Source: Alteraurantiacibacter aestuarii
GTDB taxonomy: Bacteria > Pseudomonadota > Alphaproteobacteria > Sphingomonadales > Sphingomonadaceae
NCBI RefSeq assembly: GCF_009827405.1
Contig: NZ_WTYY01000003.1
Coordinates: 532,450-596,449, forward strand
Reading direction: 5' to 3'
Length of the DNA: 64,000 nt
The position numbers and the translations under genes were made by a program. Within the stretch, counting starts at the first letter, position 1; each line of letters opens with the position of its first letter. This document shows positions 57,242-64,000 of this stretch, piece by piece. The notes beneath the pieces were generated by a model that saw only the letters and a list, made by a program, of their open reading frames with translations, was not told the DNA's origin and searched no databases.

Positions 57242-58774
57242 ATGTCCAGTCCGCATAACTCCCGGCGTACCTTCGCCATTATCTCGCACCCTGACGCGGG
57301 TAAGACCACGCTGACCGAAAAGCTGCTGCTGCAAGGCGGCGCGATCCATCTTGCCGGTGAGGTCAAGGCGCGCGGGCAGGCGCGGCGTGCGCGCTCTGAC
57401 TGGATGAAGATCGAGCAGCAGCGCGGCATCTCGGTCACCAGTTCGGTCATGACGTTCGAGCGCGACGGCATCACCTTCAATCTGCTCGATACGCCGGGCC
57501 ATGAAGACTTTTCCGAAGACACCTATCGCACGCTGACCGCAGTCGATTCGGCGATCATGGTGATCGATGCGGCCAAGGGTATTGAGCCGCAGACGCGCAA
57601 ATTGTTCGAGGTCTGCCGACTGCGCAGCGTGCCGATCATCACCTTCGTCAACAAGGTGGACCGCGAGGGCCGCCCGGTGTTCGAACTGCTGGACGAGATT
57701 GCCGAGATGCTGGCGCTGGATGTCAGCCCGCAAACCTTCCCCGTGGGCATGGGCGGGCAGTTTGAAGGCATTCTGGACTTCGCCACCGGCAATGTCGCGC
57801 GCCCGGAAGGGCCGAGCAAGGAATTCCTCGGCACAATCGATGAAAAGCCGGTGCTTCCCGAACAATGGGCCGAAGAGGCCGAGCTGGCGCAGATCGGCTA
57901 TCCCGCATTTGACCTGGAAGCCTATCGCAACGGCGATCTGACCCCGGTCTATTTCGGATCGGCGCTGAAGAACTTCGGCGTGGTCGATCTGATTGACGCG
58001 ATTGCCAGATATGCGCCGCCGCCGCGCCCGCAGCCAGCCGGGGAGGAACAGATCAGCCCTGACCGGGACGAGGTGACCGGCTTCATCTTCAAGGTGCAGG
58101 CGAACATGGACCCCAACCACCGCGACCGCATCGCTTTCATGCGGCAGGTGTCGGGCACGTTCAAACGCGGCATGAAGCTGATCCCTTCGGGGCTGGGCAA
58201 GCCGATCGCCATCCATTCGCCGATCCTGTTTTTCGCGCAGGACCGCGAGATTGCCGACACGGCTGAGGCGGGCGACATCATCGGCATCCCCAACCATGGC
58301 ACCTTGCGTGTGGGCGATACGCTGAGCGAGAAGAACGACATCCGCTTCACCGGCCTGCCCAATTTCGCGCCGGAAATCCTGCGCCGGGTGCAACTGGTGG
58401 ATCCGACCAAGACCAAGCAGCTGCGCAAGGCGCTGGACGATCTTTCCGAAGAAGGCGTGATTCAGGTGTTCTATCCTGAAATCGGCGCGCAGTGGATTGT
58501 CGGCGTGGTCGGGCAATTGCAGCTGGAAGTGTTGATCTCGCGCCTGTCCGCCGAATATAAGGTGGAAGCGATGCTGGAAGCCTCTCCCTTTGCCACCGCG
58601 CGCTGGATCAAGGGCAGCGATGCGGCGCTCAAGACTTTCGAGGAATTCAACCGTCCGAACCTGGCGAAGGACCGCGACGGGGACCTCGTGTTCATGGCCA
58701 GATCGCCGTGGGACGTTAACTACCAGCAGGAAAAGAACCCCGATCTGGTATTTTCCGCCACCAAGGAGAGGTGA
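57242..58774 (+). CDS. prfC: Peptide chain release factor 3
   Basis: 510 residues. Translational GTPase: G1 SHPDAGKTTLTE, G3 DTPGHEDFSEDTYR, G4 NKVD. Recycles RF1/RF2 after termination. The DTPGHEDFSEDTYR form distinguishes it from EF-G (DTPGHVDF). Seventeen bases after pheT. Confidence 0.95.
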   Translation: MSSPHNSRRTFAIISHPDAGKTTLTEKLLLQGGAIHLAGEVKARGQARRARSDWMKIEQQRGISVTSSVMTFERDGITFNLLDTPGHEDFSEDTYRTLTAVDSAIMVIDAAKGIEPQTRKLFEVCRLRSVPIITFVNKVDREGRPVFELLDEIAEMLALDVSPQTFPVGMGGQFEGILDFATGNVARPEGPSKEFLGTIDEKPVLPEQWAEEAELAQIGYPAFDLEAYRNGDLTPVYFGSALKNFGVVDLIDAIARYAPPPRPQPAGEEQISPDRDEVTGFIFKVQANMDPNHRDRIAFMRQVSGTFKRGMKLIPSGLGKPIAIHSPILFFAQDREIADTAEAGDIIGIPNHGTLRVGDTLSEKNDIRFTGLPNFAPEILRRVQLVDPTKTKQLRKALDDLSEEGVIQVFYPEIGAQWIVGVVGQLQLEVLISRLSAEYKVEAMLEASPFATARWIKGSDAALKTFEEFNRPNLAKDRDGDLVFMARSPWDVNYQQEKNPDLVFSATKER

Positions 58775-58806
58775 CATCGTGACCCATCGCCAATAGACTT
58801 TGTGCG

Positions 58807-59382
58807 ATGGCCGAATTCACCGACACATTACTGCCCCCGCACATGGCGATGATTGCCCGGCAGCCGGTGTTCTTCGTGGCCACCGCTGCGCAGGGCGCGC
58901 GGATCAACCTCAGCCCCAAGGGCTATGACGCCTTCCGCATCCTGTCGCCCGACCGCGTGGCATGGCTCGACCTTGGCGGATCGGGGAATGAGACCAACGC
59001 CCACCTGCTGGCCGACGGGCGCATCACCATCATGTTCTGCAATTTCCAGCAGCCGGCGCAGATCCTGCGCATCTATGGCCACGGCGAACCTGTGCTGCCG
59101 TGGGAGCGCAACTGGGATGAGCTTGCCGCCCATTTCACCCTGCTTCCCGGAACGCGGCAGATCTTCGATATCAAGGTGCAGAGCGTGCAGACCTCCTGCG
59201 GGTACGGCGTGCCGCTGATGGCGCTGGAGAAGGAGCGCGATACGCTGGTGAAATATCACGCCCGCTCCGATCCGCGCGAATGGGCGGGCAAGCACAAGCG
59301 CCGCCGCGAAAGCATAGACGGCCTGCCGACCAGGCCGACGGATCGCTATATCGCCGGGGACACGGCGGAAACCTCGGACTAA
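58807..59382 (+). CDS. Pyridoxamine 5'-phosphate oxidase-like protein
   Basis: 191 residues of the FMN-binding split-barrel group: FVATAAQGARINLSPKGYDAFRIL, VAWLDLGGSGNETNAHL, and the C-terminal KYHARSDPREW helix. The FMN-contacting NLSPKG and GSGNET motifs are typical of this pyridoxamine-oxidase-like subfamily whose activity is not known. Same strand as prfC, 32 bp after it; nine bases before the next gene. Confidence 0.82.
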   Translation: MAEFTDTLLPPHMAMIARQPVFFVATAAQGARINLSPKGYDAFRILSPDRVAWLDLGGSGNETNAHLLADGRITIMFCNFQQPAQILRIYGHGEPVLPWERNWDELAAHFTLLPGTRQIFDIKVQSVQTSCGYGVPLMALEKERDTLVKYHARSDPREWAGKHKRRRESIDGLPTRPTDRYIAGDTAETSD

Positions 59383-59391
59383 GCCAAACGA

Positions 59392-60084
59392 ATGCGCCTG
59401 AAATTCGCCAGCTATAATATTCACAAGGCCGTCGGGCTGGATCGCAGGCGCGATGCCGATCGCATCCTGCGCGTGCTGCATGAGCTTGATGCCGATGTGG
59501 TCGCCTTGCAGGAGGTTGACCTGCGCTTCGGCACCCGTGCGGCGGTGCTGCCGCGCCGGATGGTTGAGGAACAGCACTGGCAGATCGTCCCGCTGCGCAT
59601 GCGTCCACGCAGCATGGGCTGGCACGGCAACACCATTCTGGCGCGCCGGGGCATTGATATCGTCGATGCCGCGCCGATCCATCTTCCTTCGCTGGAACCG
59701 CGCGGGGCGGTGCATGCCCGGCTTTCACTGGAAGGACGGGAATTCGATGTGGTAGGCATGCACCTGGACCTTTCCGGCGTGCTGCGCCGCAAGCAGATTG
59801 AAACCGTGTGCGAGGCTATGGCGCTGGACGATACGCCGAGCGTGATCCTGGGTGACCTGAACGAATGGTCTGCCCGCGGGGGAGCTTTACGATCGTTTGG
59901 CGATTCCTGGTCGGTGCTGGCACCCGGTCGCAGTTTCCCCGGCAGCAACCCGCTCGCCCCGCTCGACCGGATCGTCCATTCACCCCACTGGCACTGCCAC
60001 GAAACACATGTTTACCACAGCGCCCTGGCAGTCAGCGCATCAGACCACCTGCCCGTCCGCGCCGAGCTGGAACTGACTGCCTAA
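59392..60084 (+). CDS. Endonuclease/exonuclease/phosphatase-family protein
   Basis: 230 residues with the full EEP metal-site set: SYNIH near residue 7, LQEVDLRF, GDLNEW and the terminal SDHLPV. No signal peptide. Members hydrolyse nucleic acids or phospholipid headgroups; this short form cannot be assigned further. Confidence 0.87.
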   Translation: MRLKFASYNIHKAVGLDRRRDADRILRVLHELDADVVALQEVDLRFGTRAAVLPRRMVEEQHWQIVPLRMRPRSMGWHGNTILARRGIDIVDAAPIHLPSLEPRGAVHARLSLEGREFDVVGMHLDLSGVLRRKQIETVCEAMALDDTPSVILGDLNEWSARGGALRSFGDSWSVLAPGRSFPGSNPLAPLDRIVHSPHWHCHETHVYHSALAVSASDHLPVRAELELTA

Positions 60085-60178
60085 AAATCAGGCAGCTGCA
60101 CAAGATTCGGGCTTGCTGGCGGGGGCTGGGGTGCTGTCATAATCGTTAACGGCATGTAAACAGTCCGAAACTTGCAAC

Positions 60179-60194
60179 TGGCACGGCCTTTGCA
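60179..60194 (+). promoter_or_regulatory. Sigma-54 promoter for glnK-amtB
   Basis: TGGCACG-GCCT-TTGCA matches the RpoN consensus TGGCACG-N4-TTGC[AT] exactly; GG at 60180-60181 (-24) and GC at 60192-60193 (-12). Transcription would begin near 60205, about 37 bases before the glnK start. Nitrogen-limited expression through NtrC is expected; I could not pick out a clear NtrC enhancer. Confidence 0.83.
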
Positions 60195-60235
60195 TTGGTG
60201 ACCCTTGGCCGGGTTTTTGACCGGTAAAGCAATAG

Positions 60236-60583
<348 letters not shown>

Positions 60584-60612
60584 TAAGCGAATCTGGACAA
60601 AGGGGTAATACA

Positions 60613-61950
60613 ATGATCCGCAAACTGATTTGCGGCGTCGGTGCCTTCGGCGCTTCCACGTTGGTGGCAACCGCCGCCTTCGCACAGGAAGCTGCAGAGG
60701 CTGCACCTGCCGTCGCCAACCCGGGCAATAATGCCTGGATGATGACCGCCACCGTGTTGGTCATGATGATGATCCTGCCCGGCCTGGCCCTGTTCTATGG
60801 CGGTCTGACCCGTTCCAAGAACATGCTTTCCACCATGACCCAGATCGGCGCCACCGCCGCTCTGGCGATGCTGGTGTGGATCATGTGGGGTTACTCGCTG
60901 GCATTCGGTCCGACTGCGATCGAAGGCTTCATGGGCCAGTTCTTCAGCACTGGCGCCTACTTCCTCTCCTCAGTTACGCCGGACTCGACCGCTGCGACCT
61001 TCTCTGACGAAGTGATCAGCGAATATGTGTTCGTCAGCTTCCAGATGACCTTTGCTGCAATCACTGCCGCGCTGGTTCTGGGTGCAACGGCCGAACGCAT
61101 GAAGTTCAGCGCCACCATGCTGTTCACGGTGCTGTGGCTTACGGTTGTCTACTTCCCGATCGCTCACATGGTGTGGGCCGGCGGCGGTCTGCTGTTCGAA
61201 ATGGGCGCCCTGGACTTTGCCGGTGGTACGGTGGTTCACATCAACGCCGGTGTATCCGGCCTGGTGCTCGCCTACCTGCTGGGCAAGCGCAAGGGCTATC
61301 CCGATGAGCAGATGCCTCCGCACTCGATGGTCATGACGATGATCGGCACGGGCCTGCTGTGGGTTGGCTGGTTCGGCTTCAACGCCGGTTCCGAGCTGGA
61401 AGCCGACGGTTTTGCTGGCCTCGCCATGATCAACACCTTCGTCGCAACTGCGGCCGGTGGTCTGGCGTGGATGGTCACTGAAAAGCTGGCTGGCCACAAG
61501 GGTTCGGCACTGGGCTTCTGCTCGGGCATCATCGCCGGTCTGGTTGCGGTGACGCCTGCTGCCGGCAACTCGGGCCCGTTCGGCGCCGTTGTGCTGGGCA
61601 TCGTGGCTTCGGTGATCTGCTACTTCGCAGTTGCCAAGCTCAAGCCTGCACTGGGGTATGATGACTCGCTCGACGCCTTCGGCATCCACGGCATCGGCGG
61701 CATCGTCGGCGCCATCGGCACCGGCTTCGTCAACACGCTGTGGGGCGGTCCGGGTAACGGATCTGCTGAAAGCATGATGGCTCAGGTCGGTATCCAGGTT
61801 GTTGCGGTGGTTGTTGCCATTGCATGGGCAGCCATCGGTACGCTGATTGTCGGCCTGATCGTCAAGGCAGTCATCGGTCTCAGGGTTTCGGAAGAAGCCG
61901 AGGTCGAAGGCCTCGACATCTCCGAGCACGGAGAGCGCGCCTACAACTGA
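60613..61950 (+). CDS. amtB: Ammonium transporter
   Basis: 445 residues from the ATG at 60613 (GGGGT upstream), with a signal peptide ending FAQE and 11 membrane segments. The two pore histidines are in VYFPIAHMVW and FGIHGIGG. The C-terminal tail binds GlnK. Thirty bases after glnK. Confidence 0.96.
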   Translation: MIRKLICGVGAFGASTLVATAAFAQEAAEAAPAVANPGNNAWMMTATVLVMMMILPGLALFYGGLTRSKNMLSTMTQIGATAALAMLVWIMWGYSLAFGPTAIEGFMGQFFSTGAYFLSSVTPDSTAATFSDEVISEYVFVSFQMTFAAITAALVLGATAERMKFSATMLFTVLWLTVVYFPIAHMVWAGGGLLFEMGALDFAGGTVVHINAGVSGLVLAYLLGKRKGYPDEQMPPHSMVMTMIGTGLLWVGWFGFNAGSELEADGFAGLAMINTFVATAAGGLAWMVTEKLAGHKGSALGFCSGIIAGLVAVTPAAGNSGPFGAVVLGIVASVICYFAVAKLKPALGYDDSLDAFGIHGIGGIVGAIGTGFVNTLWGGPGNGSAESMMAQVGIQVVAVVVAIAWAAIGTLIVGLIVKAVIGLRVSEEAEVEGLDISEHGERAYN

Positions 61951-62034
61951 TCACAAGTTTGGCGGGGGCAGGACTTCTCCTCCTCTCCCCCTGACCCCGC
62001 CTCCCCACGTTCCTCCTGCGAACGTACAAACTTT

Positions 62035-62065
62035 GGGCCGGAGCCAGTCGCTCCGGCCCTTTTTT
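62035..62065 (+). terminator. Terminator after amtB
   Basis: Nine-bp stem GGGCCGGAG / CTCCGGCCC with a seven-base loop followed by six T. It separates amtB from the second PII gene. Confidence 0.9.
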
Positions 62066-62151
62066 GTTGCCAGCAGAGCAGGCAGGTCCATTATACAGGT
62101 GTGAAGCAAGAGGGCCGCGCGGCCTGTTTCTGATCTTAAGGGGAAGTTGCA

Positions 62152-62490
62152 ATGAAGCTGGTGATTGCGGTGATCAAGCCGTTCAAGCTGGAAGTGGTTC
62201 GCGAAGCCCTCTCCGCTATAGGCGTCGCCGGACTGACCGCTACAGAGGCGAAGGGATTTGGCCGGCAGAAGGGCCAGACGGAAATCTATCGCGGCGCAGA
62301 ATATGCAGTGAACATGCTGCCCAAGGTCCGGCTGGAAATTGCCACCAGCGATGAGATGGCACCGCGGATCGTGGAGACCATTCGCCAGGCGGCCGGCACC
62401 GGGTCCATCGGAGATGGCAAGATCTTCGTTCTCGACCTTCCCGAAGTGGTCAGGATTCGCACCGGCGAAACGGGCGAATTGGCGCTTTGA
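62152..62490 (+). CDS. glnB: Second PII nitrogen regulatory protein
   Basis: 112 residues; T-loop [10 protein letters not shown], the same nucleotide sites, and the same GETGELAL-type end as the first. The two PII proteins are very similar but differ in the mid and late regions. It stands alone after the amtB terminator; GGGGA precedes the ATG. No glnA is next to it, so the glnB symbol is by position and family only. Confidence 0.9.
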   Translation: MKLVIAVIKPFKLEVVREALSAIGVAGLTATEAKGFGRQKGQTEIYRGAEYAVNMLPKVRLEIATSDEMAPRIVETIRQAAGTGSIGDGKIFVLDLPEVVRIRTGETGELAL

Positions 62491-62804
62491 GAGGCTGCAG
62501 TCCGACCGCAAGTTGACGAGACAGCTGATTCTGAAGCCAGAATTGTGCGAACAGGCCTTCTGGCAGCTAAGTCCTTCGGCCTGTTACATATTTACCACAA
62601 GGCGCATGCAAATCGGTCAGTTTATTGGGAAAACCGGCGGAAAAGGCCGTTTCTCGGGAACCACAGAGGAGTTCAACCTTTCGACAGGAGTTGATTGCGG
62701 ACATACCGCATCACAAAATGATAAGGCTTCTAACGTTTCTTGCGGTTGCCAGAGAATGCGGCTGCAATTATGACGTGTTCAGTAGGTTCAAAGGGGAAGT
62801 AAAT
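62491..62804. other. Intergenic region before the OmpA porin
   Basis: 314 bp with no supported gene. It holds a hairpin with 8-bp arms AACAGGCC/GGCCTGTT (62550-62557 and 62578-62585) lacking a T run, and a likely sigma-70 promoter at 62746-62774. I see nothing else recognisable. Confidence 0.55.
62746..62774 (+). promoter_or_regulatory. Sigma-70-like promoter for the OmpA porin gene
   Basis: TTGCCA (62746-62751), 17-base spacer, TATGAC (62769-62774); five and four matches to consensus. It would start transcription about 25 bases before the ATG. Confidence 0.42.
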
Positions 62805-63950
62805 ATGAGAAAGTTTGCGCTCTGCCTCGGCGTTGCGGCTACCGCACTTGCGGCGCCTGCAATGGCACGAGACGGCCAGGGATATTTCGGCGTCGATGGT
62901 GGCGCTGTTTTCCCTAACAGCTATAATATCGACATCAACGGCACACCTGACGCAGTTCTGGTTGAAAGCGACACTGGCTGGGAAGCCGCTGGCGTTCTTG
63001 GCTATGACTTCGGCCCGGTCCGCACGGAAATTGAAGGTTCCTACAAGGAATTCAATCCTGAGCAGCTGTCTTCGACGGTTGTCGGCGTAACCGGTGGCGA
63101 AATTGCCAACCGTGCCGGCGTTCTTCGCACTGGTGTATTCGCTGCCGGTGGTGAGACCCGTCTCACCTCCGTGATGGCAAATGCCCTGGTCGACTTTGGT
63201 GGCGATGACAGCATCGGCTTCTCTGTAGGTGGCGGTTTCGGCCACACCTGGATGAGCGGCGAAACCTCTATCGCTTCCACCGGCCCTGGTTTCATTGATT
63301 CGCAGGACCACGCATGGTCATGGCAGGGCATTGCTGCTCTGCGTATTCCGGCCTCCAAGAACTTCGACGTTGGCATCAAGTACAAGTATCTCAACACCGG
63401 CAATTTCACGGTTACCGATACTGCTGGCCGTTCGGCGAAGTTTGATCTGGCAACGCACTCTGCGCTGGTAAGCCTGATCTACAACTTCGGTGGTTCCGAG
63501 CCGGTGGCACCGCCGCCTCCGCCTCCTCCGCCGCCGCCGCCGCCGCCTCCTCCGCCCCCGCCGCCTCCGCCTCCGCCGCCTCCGCCGCCGGTCGTGCAGT
63601 GCAACCAGGGCCCGTACATCGTGTTCTTCGACTGGGATCAGTCGGATATCACGCCTGAGGCTGCTACCGTTCTCAACAGTGCTGTCACTGCCTATGGCAA
63701 CTGCGGCACCGCTGCGATCATGCTGGCCGGTCACGCTGACCGCTCCGGCTCGGCAACCTACAACGTCGGCCTGTCCGAACGTCGTAACGCCAGCGTCCAG
63801 GCTTACCTGACGGGCCGCGGCATTCCGGCAGCGCGCATCTCCAGCGAAGCATTCGGCGAAAGCATGCCGCGTGTTGCTACCGCTGACGGTGTTCGCGAAC
63901 TGCAGAACCGCCGCGTGGAAATCACTTACGGTCCGGGTTCGGGTCGCTAA
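62805..63950 (+). CDS. ompA: OmpA-family outer-membrane protein with 27-proline hinge
   Basis: 381 residues from the ATG at 62805 (AGGGGAAG upstream): signal peptide ending APAMARD, an eight-strand-type beta barrel (~25-230), an unbroken run of 27 Pro codons (63510-63590), then the OmpA C-terminal peptidoglycan-binding domain (VFFDWDQSDITPEA, AGHADRSGS, LQNRRVEI). Anchors the outer membrane to peptidoglycan. Confidence 0.95.
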   Translation: MRKFALCLGVAATALAAPAMARDGQGYFGVDGGAVFPNSYNIDINGTPDAVLVESDTGWEAAGVLGYDFGPVRTEIEGSYKEFNPEQLSSTVVGVTGGEIANRAGVLRTGVFAAGGETRLTSVMANALVDFGGDDSIGFSVGGGFGHTWMSGETSIASTGPGFIDSQDHAWSWQGIAALRIPASKNFDVGIKYKYLNTGNFTVTDTAGRSAKFDLATHSALVSLIYNFGGSEPVAPPPPPPPPPPPPPPPPPPPPPPPPPPPVVQCNQGPYIVFFDWDQSDITPEAATVLNSAVTAYGNCGTAAIMLAGHADRSGSATYNVGLSERRNASVQAYLTGRGIPAARISSEAFGESMPRVATADGVRELQNRRVEITYGPGSGR

Positions 63951-63975
63951 GCGAAGACCGCAAGGTCACAAAAAA

Positions 63976-64000
63976 GGGGCCGGAGGGAAACCTCCGGCCC
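63976..64000 (+). terminator. Terminator after ompA (cut by window end)
   Basis: GGGCCGGAGG / CCTCCGGCCC with GAAA between, reaching the last base of the window, preceded by six A. The T run beyond would lie outside. Confidence 0.72.

Noticed and set aside
62008..62026. ACGTTC/GAACGT dyad after amtB as a fourth LacI operator
   Set aside because: The half-sites are separated by seven bases, unlike the compact GAACGTTC centre of the three accepted sites.
62550..62585. Hairpin after glnB as a terminator
   Set aside because: Eight-bp stem with a 20-base loop and no T run; too weak to call.
63318..63734. Frame with a run of arginines opposite the proline hinge
   Set aside because: It is the complement of CCG/CCT proline codons in OmpA, not a nucleic-acid-binding protein.

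Overview
The window reads as a chromosome segment of a high-GC alphaproteobacterium of the order Sphingomonadales, probably Erythrobacteraceae or Sphingomonadaceae. The signs are a MipZ division-positioning ATPase, a tonB-exbB-exbD-exbD cluster, a TonB-dependent receptor (TBDR) of the long Caulobacter/sphingomonad type next to a tryptophan-halogenase-like gene, a hinge of 27 prolines in an OmpA protein, and predicted LacI-family and Fur-type operators. This placement is inferred from protein families only. I see no plasmid functions, insertion sequences or CRISPR arrays. One tRNA (Gly-TCC) is present.

Layout: 1-3.2 kb holds apt, a CPA1 antiporter, an OmpA-like lipoprotein and tRNA-Gly. 3.2-7.2 kb is a small accessory block: a CPBP protease, a possible phage-gene scrap, and a CMD/FMN-oxidase/NTF2 operon divergent from a LysR regulator. 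7.2-11.8 kb is a predicted iron-responsive island: a tonB gene convergent with a TBDR plus di-haem peroxidase operon, each preceded by a Fur-box-like palindrome. 12.0-18.8 kb is a three-gene transglutaminase / circularly permuted ATP-grasp-alpha-E / transglutaminase-DUF2126 operon of unknown product, the best candidate for an uncharacterised biosynthetic system. 18.9-31.2 kb is a beta-glucan (laminarin-type) utilisation locus: halogenase-like flavoprotein, TBDR, GH16 lipoprotein, LacI regulator, two MFS carriers and a GH3 lipoprotein. Three near-identical 14-bp palindromes lie in front of the TBDR/halogenase pair and the GH3 gene.

31.2-41.4 kb holds panC with a DUF4403 lipoprotein and an NTF2-fold protein, then mipZ, a membrane J-protein, a phosphomannomutase/phosphoglucomutase, arylamine N-acetyltransferase, an MFS carrier and an Lhr-like DEXH helicase. 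41.4-44.2 kb is tonB-exbB-exbD-exbD followed by an unannotated C-terminal scrap of a third exbD. 44.5-53.6 kb holds housekeeping genes (homoserine dehydrogenase, glpX, prs, histidinol-phosphatase, L35, L20) mixed with secreted proteins of unknown role and an AraC-type regulator. 53.7-60.1 kb is pheS-pheT-prfC and two small genes. 60.2-62.5 kb is a nitrogen module: glnK-amtB behind an exact sigma-54 promoter, followed by a second PII gene. The window ends with an OmpA-family porin and its terminator.

Working together: the two TonB systems (7.3 kb and 42-44 kb) would energise the two receptors. The predicted LacI operators would tie glucan import at the outer membrane to surface hydrolysis (GH16), oligosaccharide cleavage (GH3) and sugar uptake. 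The nitrogen module would respond to NtrC/RpoN. Two unrelated gene ends (35.2 and 48.4 kb) carry short triplications that put a stop codon in all three frames.
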